Assembly (NCBI RefSeq): GCF_000382045.1
Contig: NZ_KB907462.1
Span: 1 to 64,000, forward strand
Reading direction: 5' to 3'
Source of the DNA: Variovorax atrisoli 110B
Lineage (GTDB): Bacteria; Pseudomonadota; Gammaproteobacteria; Burkholderiales; Burkholderiaceae_C
Length of the DNA: 64,000 bases
This document shows, one piece after another, positions 31,002-39,782 of this stretch. Each line of letters starts with the position of its first letter. Position 1 is the stretch's first letter. The notes under the pieces are model-generated. The model was not told the origin of the DNA. It was given only the letters and a program-made list of their open reading frames with translations, and did no database searches. The translations under genes were made by a program, and so were the position numbers.

Positions 31002-32363
31002 TCAGCGCTTGAGCACGCACTTCTCGTACAGGCGCGGCGCCCTCCCCTCGGGGTCGTAGCGCTGCTTGAGTGCCTCGTAGGCAGCCATGCCGTAGGCGCG
31101 GTCGAACTCCTCGCGCGTGAAGAAGCTGTCCGAATAGAGCGATTTGATGCCGCCCAGGCGGAGCACCTCCTGCTCCACCAGCCGGTTGAAATGCCCTTCT
31201 TCGTACGCGTCCCGGCGCTCGACCACGTCCCAGAAGCCGAAGTTGACGTACAGCGTGCCCGCGTCGAGCGGATACAGCACGAAGGCTGCGCCCGGCTGGG
31301 GCACCCGCACCGGACAGATCCAGACCGGAAGGATGCCGATCTCGCGCAGCAGGAACGCCAGGAAGTCGCGCGCGCGGCCGATCGGAATGTCGACGTCCTG
31401 GATCACCGATTCGGCGTGCATCCCCCGCAGCGCGGACAAGCGCCTGGTCAGGCCCCAGCGTGCGTTCATGCGCATCAGCCGCGTGTAGGTGCGGGAGTTG
31501 AGATGGCTGCGGCCGAACAGTCGCCGTACCAGCGGGTTCTGCGCCGCGAAGTTGCGCGAGCACCAGAACCAGTCGGTGTCCCAGCGCCACAGGTAGTCGC
31601 GCACGGCGAGGTGATCGACGGGCATCTCAAGCAGCGAGCGGTAGTAGATGCGCTCGAGTTCGTAGTTGCTCGCCCAGGGCGCGGCCTGCTCGAAGCGCGC
31701 GACATTCAGCACCATCGAACGGGAGCCGAACACCACGGCATCGACGAAGTCCGCATCGCCTTGCGCCGCCTCCGCCAGGGCCTCGAAGAATTCACTCGGA
31801 TGCTCCCAGGCGATGTGCTCCACCCGCACGAACGGCAGCACGGGCTGCGTGCGCAACACCAGCCGCAGCGCGTAACCCAGCGAGCCATAGGAGTTGGGGA
31901 AGCCGAAGAACAGGTCGCGATGCTCGTTGTCGGGCTTGCATCGGACGATGCGGCCGTCCGGCAGCAGCACGTCGAGCTCCAGCATCGTGTGGTGGACCAG
32001 CCCGTGACGCATCGAGCTTGCCTCGATGCCCACGCCCGCCACCGCCCCGCCCGCCGTGATGGTCTTGAGCTGCGGCACCACCGCCGGCATCACGCCGCAC
32101 GCCAGCGTGGCGTCCACCAGGGTCTCGTAGGTCGCCATGCCTTCGACCTCGACGGTGCCGCGCGCCGCGTCGACATCGATGACATGGTCGAACTCGCCGA
32201 GGTCGATCCTTCGCCGGGCGCCGGCCTCGCGGTCGCGAAACAGGTTCGACGTGCGCTTGGCCAATGCGATCGGTGGCCCCGGGCCCGTGCCGCTCTCGCG
32301 CAGCGCATCCAGCAGGCGGCTCCTGCGGGCCTCGTGGGCCCGCGCTTCGCTGCCGGGGATCAT
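31002..32363 (-). CDS. FAD-linked oxidase/reductase, UfaA/TmsA-like
   Basis: 453 aa. The N-terminal half is a PCMH-type FAD domain (V-E-G-M-A-T-Y-E-T-L-V, then T-A-G-G-A-V-A-G-V-G-I-E-A-S-S). The C-terminal half has W-F-W-C-S-R-N-F and Y-V-N-F-G-F-W-D. The domain layout resembles DHCR24 and the actinobacterial UfaA1/TmsA proteins, which reduce a methylene-fatty acid made by a neighbouring cyclopropane-synthase-like enzyme. Here the start overlaps the stop of exactly such a gene (ATGA). A joint role in making methyl-branched membrane lipids is inferred from this pairing. Confidence 0.78.
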   Translation of the reverse strand: MIPGSEARAHEARRSRLLDALRESGTGPGPPIALAKRTSNLFRDREAGARRRIDLGEFDHVIDVDAARGTVEVEGMATYETLVDATLACGVMPAVVPQLKTITAGGAVAGVGIEASSMRHGLVHHTMLELDVLLPDGRIVRCKPDNEHRDLFFGFPNSYGSLGYALRLVLRTQPVLPFVRVEHIAWEHPSEFFEALAEAAQGDADFVDAVVFGSRSMVLNVARFEQAAPWASNYELERIYYRSLLEMPVDHLAVRDYLWRWDTDWFWCSRNFAAQNPLVRRLFGRSHLNSRTYTRLMRMNARWGLTRRLSALRGMHAESVIQDVDIPIGRARDFLAFLLREIGILPVWICPVRVPQPGAAFVLYPLDAGTLYVNFGFWDVVERRDAYEEGHFNRLVEQEVLRLGGIKSLYSDSFFTREEFDRAYGMAAYEALKQRYDPEGRAPRLYEKCVLKR

Positions 32364-33585
32364 GGCCCGGGCACGTACAGGTGTGCACGGTCCATCGGGT
32401 AGCTCCGCGGCGTCACGTTGCCCTTGCTGAAGACGATCTGGAAAAGGTGCGTATAGCCCGCGGGCGAGCGGAACATCTCGGCGCAGCCGACAAGGTAGGT
32501 GCGCCAGATTCGCCGGAATCGCTCGTCGAAGCGTTGCGGGTCGAGGCGCTGTATCGCGGGCCAATGCTTCTCGAAGCGCTCGCCCAGGCATCGAGGGTGG
32601 GCGCGTAGTGCCTGCGCAGGTTCTCGATGTCCAGCACCTCCAGGCCGTTGCTTTCCATCTCCATGATCACGTCGGCGAGGCTGGGTATCCAGCCGCCCGG
32701 GAACACGTGCTTGCGGATGAAGAGCTCCGTCTCGAAGCGGCCCACGTGGCCGATGAAGTGCAGGATGCCGAGCCCGCCGGGCTTCAGGAACTGCGCATGG
32801 GCCCGGACCACCTCGGGCAACTGGTCGCGGCCCGCATGCTCCAGCGTGCCGATGGAGACGACCTTGTCGTACTGCTCGTCGACGTCGCGAAAGTCGGCTT
32901 CGCGCACCTGCAGCGAGGCTTCGAGGCCACGCCGCTCGATCTCGTCGCGCAGCCACTCGACCTGCTCGGTGGCTGTGTTGAGCCCCACGCCCGTGGCGCC
33001 GACCTTCTCCTGGGCGCGGAACATGAAGCCACCGAAGCCGCAGCCGATGTCGATGAAACGGTCCTCGGGCCGCAGGAGGATCTTGCGGCAGACGTGGTCG
33101 ATCTTGCGGCGCTGCGCCTCCTCGAGGCTGCGCGTGCCTTCGGGCCAGTAGCCGCAGGTGTACATCATCAGAGGATCGTCGAGCCACAGGCGGTAGAAGC
33201 CGGTGCCCAGGCCGTAGTGCGCCCGGGCATTGGCCTTGGCATGGACGGGGTCCCGGTTGGAGTGCCTCAGCTCGTGCAGGCTGTTCTCGATGCCGTTGAG
33301 GGCGCCCGCCTGATGATCGAAGCCGGCCGCCATGCCCGCGGCCAGGGCGGCGCCGAAATCGCCTTCGACATCCACCTCCCGCTCGAAATAGGCTTCCATC
33401 AGGCCGATGTGGCCGCGCGTCGCGGTAGCGAACAGGGCCGCCTCGGTGTGGAAGACGACCGTGAAGGCCGGCGTGCCCTCGCCCACACGGTGGCGGCTGC
33501 CATCGGGCATCGCGATGGCGAAGCAGGCCGCGGACCGCCGGCCAAGGTCGTCGAGCATGTGGCGCAGCGGCGGCGACAGCGTCAT
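32360..33585 (-). pseudogene. Cyclopropane-fatty-acyl-phospholipid synthase-like gene with frameshift
   Basis: S-adenosylmethionine-dependent methyltransferase of the CFA class. D-I-G-C-G-F-G-G (SAM site), S-I-G-T-L-E-H and G-I-L-H-F-I-G-H are visible, with the N-terminal CFA-like domain before them. Near 32580-32585 one G appears to be missing: the frame leaves after H-Y-A-P-T-L-D-A-W, and the expected E-R-F-E-K-H-W...R-I-W-R-T-Y-L-V-G-C-A-E-M-F continues in the next frame to 32360. If the base is restored the product is about 408 aa, full length. Sequencing error or true inactivation cannot be separated. It lies 25 bp after a small phasin-like gene. Confidence 0.8.
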
Positions 33586-33610
33586 GGGGCGCGTCCGGTC
33601 CCGCTTTCGC

Positions 33611-33841
33611 CTAGCCGTCCAGCGGCACGCCGCCGCCGAACCTGCAGATCCACTGGTCCGTGAGCTCGCGCTGCACGGCGCCGAAGGAGCGCTGCCAGTC
33701 GGTCATCAATTCCAGTTGCCGCAACTGCACCTGCAACGCGCTGCCCGCAACCGCGATCTGCCAGTTCACGAGGGCCTGGAGGTAGTTGCCGTCCAGGGGG
33801 ACCGGCTGCGCCTGGATCAAAGGAAAGGGTTCCGCGGGCAT
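33611..33841 (-). CDS. Small phasin-like protein
   Basis: 76 aa, one predicted amphipathic helical region (about residues 20-60) rich in Q, L and W, with a short proline-containing N-terminus. AAGGAGA lies 7-9 nt before ATG 33841. Size and composition resemble small phasin-type proteins that coat PHA granules, and a PHA synthase is encoded 8 kb away, but no diagnostic motif is present. It opens the operon with the cyclopropane-synthase-like and FAD-oxidase genes, under the FNR-type box at 33905. Confidence 0.55.
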   Translation of the reverse strand: MPAEPFPLIQAQPVPLDGNYLQALVNWQIAVAGSALQVQLRQLELMTDWQRSFGAVQRELTDQWICRFGGGVPLDG

Positions 33842-33904
33842 GAGAGTTTTCTCCTTGGGTCTTCGAGAGCCGAGTCCATCCTAGGCACATGCCGCGGCTG
33901 CGGC

Positions 33905-33918
33905 TTGACACACATCAA
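33905..33918 (-). promoter_or_regulatory. FNR/Anr-type box before lipid-modification operon
   Basis: Minus-strand TTGAT-GTGT-GTCAA, centred 70 bp before ATG 33841; TAGGAT follows after 21 nt. The site is embedded in a longer GCTTGA/TCAAGC palindrome. Confidence 0.75.
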
Positions 33919-33945
33919 GCCCACGCAGCATGCCTTGCGCCTATT

Positions 33946-34626
33946 TCAGGCCGGCGCGTCGCGCGTCGCACTGCGCAGCCGCGCCGCCGCCTGGCCGATC
34001 TGAGCCTCCACGGCCTGCCAATGATCAGCATCGGCGGCATCCATCTCGGCCACCTTCTGCTCCACCGCCTGCGAGGCCTGCCGCAGCACGAGGATCTGTC
34101 TTTCGAGGTTCGCGCGGGCCTTGCCGCCCTCGCCGAGCGCAAGCTGGCGCTCCAGCCGCGCGAGGGTCCGCCCCGCCCGATCGACGTCCTGCAGCGCCTG
34201 CTCGACGATCGCGCTCTGCGTGCGGGTGATCGGCGCATGGACGAACGCGGGTTGCAGAGCCAGTGCCTGGCGATCGGCATCGGGCAGCAGCAGGCGGGCG
34301 CCGCGCACCACCAGCTGCGAGGCCGGTACGGCGACCAGGTGCCGCGAACCCGAAGGGAAGTTCCCGATCTCGACGATCAGGAAGGTCACGCGCCTGTCCG
34401 GCGCGACGATCAGGTCGAGCGCCCTGCCGATGCGCTCGCCAGAGGCGTCGTACACGGCCTGTCCAAGGATGCTCTGCTTCGCGCTCCATCCCGAGATCAG
34501 CTGGCCGGTCTCCGTCAGGGTCGCACCCGCATGCGTGACGCCGGCCACCTGCGCGACCGCGATGCCTGTGCCCGCGGCGACGAGCGCCGGCACCAGTCCC
34601 AGCGTGGCGAAGTGGCGGATCTTCAC
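33946..34626 (-). CDS. PRC-barrel domain protein with signal peptide and coiled coil
   Basis: 226 aa from GTG 34626, which has GGGAGG 7 nt upstream; a TTG six codons earlier lacks this. A hydrophobic leader (about residues 5-26) is followed by a PRC-barrel domain (about 45-110: S-I-L-G-Q-A-V-Y-D-A-S-G-E-R-I-G and D-R-R-V-T-F-L-I-V-E-I-G) and a long helical region rich in Ala/Gln/Arg (about 130-220). PRC barrels serve in photosynthetic and RNA-processing proteins; an envelope role is likely here. It follows the gene at 34641 without a gap and is on the ADH transcript. Confidence 0.75.
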   Translation of the reverse strand: MKIRHFATLGLVPALVAAGTGIAVAQVAGVTHAGATLTETGQLISGWSAKQSILGQAVYDASGERIGRALDLIVAPDRRVTFLIVEIGNFPSGSRHLVAVPASQLVVRGARLLLPDADRQALALQPAFVHAPITRTQSAIVEQALQDVDRAGRTLARLERQLALGEGGKARANLERQILVLRQASQAVEQKVAEMDAADADHWQAVEAQIGQAAARLRSATRDAPA

Positions 34627-34640
34627 GCCGCGCCTCCCGA

Positions 34641-35021
34641 TCAACCCGCCTTCATGGGCGCGGCCATGCCCTCGTGCACCGCGAAATACCGGCGCGCCAG
34701 TGCGACGAGCTCGTTCGTGCTCATGCGCTGCACCGTCTCCCAGCCGACGATCTGCCGTGCCACTTCGGGCCTGTGCTTGTCGACATAGTGGCGAAAGTCG
34801 GCCTGCGTCGTGTGGGAACCGGTAACGAGCACCTGCGCGACCCCCTTCATGGCGTCGCAGACTTCGCCGAAGAATTCGTGTTCGCTGCGCACGCTGCTGC
34901 CGTGCTGGCGCGTGTAGCGGGCGTGCTCCCTGACCTGCTGCGCGAGGACCTGGGACGCATCGAACTGGAAGACTTGCGCGGCGTGGTGATCGACCCAGGC
35001 GACGGCGTGGAAAAGGGACAT
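34641..35021 (-). CDS. eRF1-like 'translational machinery' family protein
   Basis: 126 aa. It starts MSLFHAVAWVDHHAAQVFQFD and contains H-T-R-Q-H-G-S-S-V-R-S-E-H-E-F-F-G-E-V and Q-A-D-F-R-H-Y-V-D-K-H-R-P, the family commonly named translational machinery protein, which shares features with the eRF1/Dom34 middle domain. Biochemical role unproven; ribosome-associated hibernation or rescue has been suggested for such folds only by analogy. It lies 58 bp after the alcohol dehydrogenase and probably on the same FNR-linked transcript. Confidence 0.75.
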   Translation of the reverse strand: MSLFHAVAWVDHHAAQVFQFDASQVLAQQVREHARYTRQHGSSVRSEHEFFGEVCDAMKGVAQVLVTGSHTTQADFRHYVDKHRPEVARQIVGWETVQRMSTNELVALARRYFAVHEGMAAPMKAG

Positions 35022-35079
35022 GGCTCGGATCCGTTCAGAGAAGTGAAGAGGCGAGAAAGGAAGGGCAAGGCCCCGGGCG

Positions 35080-36117
35080 CTATGCCTCGATGAGGACCTT
35101 CAGCGCATGCGTCTCGGCCGCGCGAGAGAAGGTGTCGTAGGCATCGATGACCTGGTCCAGCCTGAAGCGGTGCGTGATCAGCCTCGACGGATCGACCTTG
35201 TTCGACTGCACCGTCTTCAGCAGCATCGGCGTCGAGACGGTGTCCACCAGCCGCGTGGTGATCGCGATGTTCTGCGACCACAGGCGCTCCAGGTGAAGAT
35301 CGGCCGCATGGCCGTGGACGCCGATGTTCGCGATGGTCCCGCCGGGCGCCACGATGTCCTGGCACAGCACGAAGGTGGCCGGGATGCCCACGGCCTCGAT
35401 CGACACGTCGACTCCGCGTCCGCCGGTCAGCGCGAGCACCGACTCCGCCGCGTTGCCGCCGGTGCTGTTGACCGTGTGCGTCGCGCCGAAGCGGCGTGCA
35501 ACCTCCAGCCTTCCCTCGTCGAGGTCCACGAGGATGATCTGCGAGGGCGAGTAGAACTGGGCCGTGAGCAGCGTGGCCAGGCCGATCGGGCCCGCGCCGA
35601 CGATGGCCACCGTGCTGCCCGGCGAAACCTTGCCGTTGAGCACGCCGCACTCGAAGCCGGTGGGCAGGATGTCGCTGAGCATCACCAGCGCTTCCTCGTC
35701 CACGCCCGGCGGCACGGGGTAGAGGCTGGTGTCGGCGTGCGGTATGCGCACGTACTCCGCCTGCGTGCCGTCGATGGTGTTGCCCAGTATCCAGCCGCCG
35801 GTGGCGCAATGCGAATACATGCCGCGGCGGCAGTTCTCGCACTTGCCGCACGAGGAGATGCACGAGATCAGCACGTGGTCGCCGGGGTGGAACGCGGTCA
35901 CGCCGGCGCCCACGGTCTCGATCACGCCCACGCCCTCGTGGCCGAGGATGCGTCCCGGCGTGCAGCTGGGCACGTCGCCCTTGAGGATGTGCAGGTCAGT
36001 GCCGCAGATGGTGGTCTTGAGAATCCGGACGATGGCGTCGCCCGGCGCCTGGATCTCCGGCTTCGGGCGGTCTTCGAGCGACTTCAGGCCGGGGCCCTGG
36101 TAGACGAGTGCTTTCAT
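35080..36117 (-). CDS. Zinc-dependent alcohol dehydrogenase
   Basis: 345 aa MDR-family enzyme. Catalytic zinc ligands are C in T-I-C-G-T-D and H-E in G-H-E-G-V-G-V-I-E; the structural zinc has C-G-K-C-E-N-C-x7-C (about residues 92-106). The NAD site is V-G-A-G-P-I-G (about 172-178). It could reduce acetaldehyde or other aldehydes under oxygen limitation. The FNR-type box ends only 36 bp before the ATG; a TAACGT hexamer at 22 nt predicts a transcript starting within a base or two of the start codon. Confidence 0.9.
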   Translation of the reverse strand: MKALVYQGPGLKSLEDRPKPEIQAPGDAIVRILKTTICGTDLHILKGDVPSCTPGRILGHEGVGVIETVGAGVTAFHPGDHVLISCISSCGKCENCRRGMYSHCATGGWILGNTIDGTQAEYVRIPHADTSLYPVPPGVDEEALVMLSDILPTGFECGVLNGKVSPGSTVAIVGAGPIGLATLLTAQFYSPSQIILVDLDEGRLEVARRFGATHTVNSTGGNAAESVLALTGGRGVDVSIEAVGIPATFVLCQDIVAPGGTIANIGVHGHAADLHLERLWSQNIAITTRLVDTVSTPMLLKTVQSNKVDPSRLITHRFRLDQVIDAYDTFSRAAETHALKVLIEA

Positions 36118-36152
36118 GCCCCGCACGTTAGGCCCCCGAAGAGGCAGCTGCC

Positions 36153-36166
36153 TTGATCCAGCGCAA
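36153..36166. promoter_or_regulatory. FNR/Anr-type box between ADH and MgtC-like genes
   Basis: TTGAT-CCAG-CGCAA. Leftward, TAACGT lies exactly 22 nt away and ATG 36117 only about 8 nt past it. Rightward, ATG 36221 is 61 bp from the centre but no good -10 is seen. Confidence 0.72.
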
Positions 36167-36220
36167 GGGACTGCGGCTCGCGCGCCTTGACGCGGCCAGG
36201 CCGCCGGAGAGACTGCGTGC

Positions 36221-37468
36221 ATGAACTCGTCGGCCGCGATCGTCGGACTCGCCGTGGCACTGGGCGTCGGCCTCGTGATCGGCATCGAGCGCGAGCGCCG
36301 CAAGGGCGACGGCGACCGCCGTGCGGCGGCGGGGCTGCGCACCTTCGCCATCGTGGCGCTGACCGGCGCCGTCGCGCAGATCCTCCCCGTCCCGTCATTG
36401 GTGCCCATCGGAGGCGTGCTGGTCGCCGCGCTGGCGGCGGTGTCGCACTGGAAGAGCCGCTCGCTGGATCCGGGCATGACCACCGAGATCGCCCTCTTCG
36501 CGACCTACCTGGTCGGCGTGCTGAGCGTTCTCGAACCGGCGCTGGGTGCCGCCTGCGGAACGGGCCTGGCGCTGCTGCTGGCGGCGCGCCGGAGGTTGCA
36601 CCGGTTCGCCACGCAGCTGCTGAGCGAGCAGGAGCTGCACGACGGCGTGCTGCTGGCGGCGCTCGCCCTGATCGCGCTGCCGCTCATCCCCTCGCGGCCC
36701 ATCGAGGTGCTCGGCGGCATCAACCCCCGGCCGCTGGCCTCGATGGTGCTGCTGATCATGGCGATGCAGGCCGCCGGGCAGGCGGCCGTGCGTTGGCTCG
36801 GCGTGCGCGGCGGCCTGCTGGGTGCCGGCTTCGCATCGGGCTTCGTCTCCAGCACCGCCACCGTGGCCTCGTTCGGCAACCGCGCGCGGGCGCAGCCGCT
36901 GCATACCGGGCTGCTGGCCGGCGCCGCGGCGCTGTCGGCGGTGGCGACCTGGGTGCTGGCGATCGCGATGACGAGCGCTCTGTCACCGCAGGCGGGGGCC
37001 GCCCTGGTGCCCGTGGCGCTGGCCGGTGCGGCGGGCGCCGTGGCCGCCGGCCTGTTGCCGCTGCTGACGTCGCGCGACGCCGCGGCCGTCGAGCCGCCCG
37101 CCATGCAGCGCAGCGCGCTGCGTCCGCGCGAGGCGCTGGCCGTCGCGCTCGCGCTGGCGCTCGTCGCGCTGCTGGTGGGCTCGGCGCAGCGGCACTTCGG
37201 CGATGCAGGGCTGCAGGCCGGCATTGCGCTCGCGGCCCTGGTGGATGCGCACGCTCCCGTGGCTTCGCTCGCATCGCTGCACGCCGCCGGCACATTGACG
37301 ACGGACCTGTTCATCCAGGGTGTGCTGGTGGCGGTGGGAACCAACACGCTCACGCGGTGCGCGGTGGCGCTCGGCGCGGGCGGCCGCGCCTACGCGCTGC
37401 GCGTGGGCGCGGCACTGGTGACCAGCCTGGGCTGCGCATGCATCGCGGCCGCCTGGCTGCGGGCCTGA
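36221..37468 (+). CDS. MgtC/SapB-family membrane protein with DUF4010 domain
   Basis: 415 aa, about 11-12 membrane helices. The N-terminal MgtC-like part has G-L-V-I-G-I-E-R-E-R-R-K-G and A-A-G-L-R-T-F-A-I-V-A-L, the conserved charged motif of the family. The C-terminal half corresponds to DUF4010. MgtC proteins affect magnesium homeostasis and survival in stress, but this longer architecture is uncharacterised. It is divergent from the ADH gene over the FNR-type box; whether it shares that control is unclear. Confidence 0.82.
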   Translation: MNSSAAIVGLAVALGVGLVIGIERERRKGDGDRRAAAGLRTFAIVALTGAVAQILPVPSLVPIGGVLVAALAAVSHWKSRSLDPGMTTEIALFATYLVGVLSVLEPALGAACGTGLALLLAARRRLHRFATQLLSEQELHDGVLLAALALIALPLIPSRPIEVLGGINPRPLASMVLLIMAMQAAGQAAVRWLGVRGGLLGAGFASGFVSSTATVASFGNRARAQPLHTGLLAGAAALSAVATWVLAIAMTSALSPQAGAALVPVALAGAAGAVAAGLLPLLTSRDAAAVEPPAMQRSALRPREALAVALALALVALLVGSAQRHFGDAGLQAGIALAALVDAHAPVASLASLHAAGTLTTDLFIQGVLVAVGTNTLTRCAVALGAGGRAYALRVGAALVTSLGCACIAAAWLRA

Positions 37469-37504
37469 ACCCCATCGAGCCGCATCGAGCCCCACCAAGC
37501 CGTC

Positions 37505-39349
37505 TCAAGCCGCAGCCACCGGCGCCGCACAGCCGCTGCACGCCGGCCGCGTGCGCACTTCCAGCACCGAGCCCTGCGCCGTCGAGCCCGATCGGTAGGC
37601 GGCCAGGCCCTTGAGCCCCAGCTGCCAAGCCTGCATGTAGAGCTCCTTGAAGTCCTCGTAGGCGCAGTCGACCGGCACATTGACCGTCTTCGAGATGGCG
37701 GCGTCGATGTAGGGCGCCACCGCCGCCACCATGTCCACATGCGCCTTCGCGCTCATCTGCAGTGCGGTGACGAAGGCCGGCCCGAGCGCTGCGCGCTCGC
37801 CCCTGCGCTGGCGATACAGCCTCAGCGCGTGATCCTCGACCTCGTACTCCCGCGTCCCGCCTTCGGGCAGGCGCTTGCGCCGCGTGCAGCTCCATGCGAA
37901 GGCCGGTTCGATGCCGTTGCTCGCGTTGTCCGCGAAGGCCAGGCTGATGGTGCCCGTGGGCGCGATCGACAGCAGGTGCGAATTGCGCATGCCCCAGGCG
38001 CGGATGCGCGTCTTCATCGGCTCGGACAGGCGCGACGCGAAGGTGCCCCACCCGAGGTACGTGCCGGCATCGAAGAGCGGGAATGCCCCGCGCTCGCGTG
38101 CCAGCGCGCACGAAGCGGCGTAGGCCGCATCGCGCAGCGTGCGCGCAATGCGCTGTGCGGTGGCGCGGCCCTGCGGCTCGTCGTAGCGCAGGTTGAGCAT
38201 GACCAGCGCATCCCCCAGCCCGGTGAAGCCCAGGCCGATGCGCCGCTTCAGCAGCGCCTCGCGACCCTGGCGCTCCAGCGGCCAGGCGGTGATGTCCAGC
38301 ACGTTGTCGAGCATGCGCACGGCCAGCGCGGCGAGCCGGGAGAAGGCGTCGTCGTCGAAGCGCGCCCCCGGTTCGAAGGGGTCCCTCACGAAACGGGTCA
38401 GGTCGATCGACCCCAGGCAGCAACTGCCGTAAGGCGGCAGGGGCTGTTCGCCGCAGGGGTTCGCAGCGGCAAGCGTCTCGCAGCTGTAGAGGTTGTTGTC
38501 GGCATTGATGCGATCCAGGAAGAGCACGCCCGGCTCGCCGTGTGCATGGGCGGAGCGCATGATGCGGTCCCACAATGCCTTCGCGGGGCGGCGGCCGTAC
38601 ACCCACAGCCCGTCCTCGCGCCGGTGCTGCTGCGGGCTGCGGATGCGCGGACCGGGCTCGGCCCGGTGCACCAGCTCGACCTCCCTGTCGTCCAGCACGG
38701 CCAGCATGAAGGCGTCGGTCAGCGCCACCGACAGGTTGAAGTTGCTCAGCTCGCCGTCGTCCTTCGCGCCGATGAAATCCTCGATGTCGGGATGGTCGCA
38801 ACGCAGCACGGCCATCTGCGCGCCCCGTCGCGCCCCGGCCGATTCCACGGTCCGGCACGAACAGTCGAAGACGCGCATGAACGGCACGGGGCCCGAGGCG
38901 CTGGAACGCGTGCCGGCCACCCAGGCCCCGTGCGGGCGGATGCGCGAGAAGTCGTAGCCCACGCCGCCACCCATGCGCATGGTCTCTGCGGCTTCCGCCA
39001 GCGCGATGTAGATGCCCGGATAGCCCTCGTCGTTGCCGATGATCGAATCGCCCACGGGCTGCACGAAGCAATTGATCAGGGTGGCAGCCAGCGTGGTGCC
39101 CGCCGCGGCCTGGATGCGCCCCGCGGGCAGGAAGCCGTCACGCAGTGCCTGCAGGAAGCGCGCCGCCCAGGTCTCCCGCTCACCGGGCTTCTCGGCCTGG
39201 GCCAGCGCCCGCGCCACCCGGCGATGAATGTCGTCGATGCCGTTTTCGCCCTCCTGCGCGTACTTTTCCATCAGCACGTCGCGGCAGATCGGCTGCAGCG
39301 GCAGTTCGGGCGGGCTTGGGCTGTCGGCGGTGTAACTGGTCATGGCCAT
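37505..39349 (-). CDS. nrdJ: Adenosylcobalamin-dependent ribonucleotide reductase (class II)
   Basis: 614 aa from ATG 39349 (ATG 39343 is also possible; no clear ribosome site for either). The catalytic region has N-P-C-G-E-Q-P-L-P-P-Y-G-S-C-C-L-G-S and, further on, R-I-G-L-G-F-T-G-L-G-D; a C-terminal C-x2-C pair (CSGC) is the likely reductant relay. Class II enzymes make deoxynucleotides without oxygen, using B12, which suits a low-oxygen regulon. No class I or III subunit lies nearby. The FNR-type box at 39398 lies 55 bp upstream. Confidence 0.9.
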   Translation of the reverse strand: MAMTSYTADSPSPPELPLQPICRDVLMEKYAQEGENGIDDIHRRVARALAQAEKPGERETWAARFLQALRDGFLPAGRIQAAAGTTLAATLINCFVQPVGDSIIGNDEGYPGIYIALAEAAETMRMGGGVGYDFSRIRPHGAWVAGTRSSASGPVPFMRVFDCSCRTVESAGARRGAQMAVLRCDHPDIEDFIGAKDDGELSNFNLSVALTDAFMLAVLDDREVELVHRAEPGPRIRSPQQHRREDGLWVYGRRPAKALWDRIMRSAHAHGEPGVLFLDRINADNNLYSCETLAAANPCGEQPLPPYGSCCLGSIDLTRFVRDPFEPGARFDDDAFSRLAALAVRMLDNVLDITAWPLERQGREALLKRRIGLGFTGLGDALVMLNLRYDEPQGRATAQRIARTLRDAAYAASCALARERGAFPLFDAGTYLGWGTFASRLSEPMKTRIRAWGMRNSHLLSIAPTGTISLAFADNASNGIEPAFAWSCTRRKRLPEGGTREYEVEDHALRLYRQRRGERAALGPAFVTALQMSAKAHVDMVAAVAPYIDAAISKTVNVPVDCAYEDFKELYMQAWQLGLKGLAAYRSGSTAQGSVLEVRTRPACSGCAAPVAAA

Positions 39350-39397
39350 CGACGCACGGGTGGAGCACCCATGATGGACACGCATCCGGGGAGCGCC

Positions 39398-39411
39398 TTG
39401 ATCCATCGCAA
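39398..39411. promoter_or_regulatory. Bidirectional FNR/Anr-type box, nrdJ / 39474
   Basis: TTGAT-CCAT-CGCAA between divergent starts. Rightward, TAGATT follows after exactly 22 nt and ATG 39474 after a further 34 nt. Leftward the centre is 55 bp from ATG 39349, with a poor -10. Confidence 0.78.
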
Positions 39412-39473
39412 GACCCCGGCCGCCTCGAACTCCTAGATTCAACCGGACAGCCACAACCAGGAGAAGAAGCACC

Positions 39474-39773
39474 ATGCCAAGCCACTATCGCCTTGCCGAC
39501 ATCACGGTCCGGATTCCCTCAGGCACCACCGAGCCGGGACGCATCGCCCTGCTCCAGGAAGCGGGCATTCCCGTCAACCTGTCCGGCGAGGTCGCACGGG
39601 GCTTCCTGTACGAGCGGCAGCCGCGGAGGCTGGGTGCCGATTCGATCTGCCGCTGGTTCGACACCGGCGAAGTCGCGCCCGCGCACGGCATTCCGGGCAT
39701 GCCAGCCATGTCCACCATGTCCTCATCCATGGGACCGGCCGCCGACCGTACGTCCGCCGCTCGCACAGCCTGA
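39474..39773 (+). CDS. Hypothetical 99-aa protein in FNR-linked operon with USP
   Basis: Strong ribosome site (AGGAGAAG) before ATG 39474. The first 70 residues look folded (M-P-S-H-Y-R-L-A-D-I-T-V-R-I-P, then V-N-L-S-G-E-V-A-R-G-F-L-Y); the remaining 30 are Met/Ser/Ala-rich and probably disordered. No family is recognised and there is no signal peptide. It lies 9 bp before the tandem USP gene, so the two are co-transcribed from the class II FNR-type promoter. Function unknown. Confidence 0.65.
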   Translation: MPSHYRLADITVRIPSGTTEPGRIALLQEAGIPVNLSGEVARGFLYERQPRRLGADSICRWFDTGEVAPAHGIPGMPAMSTMSSSMGPAADRTSAARTA

Positions 39774-39782
39774 GCACCCGAG

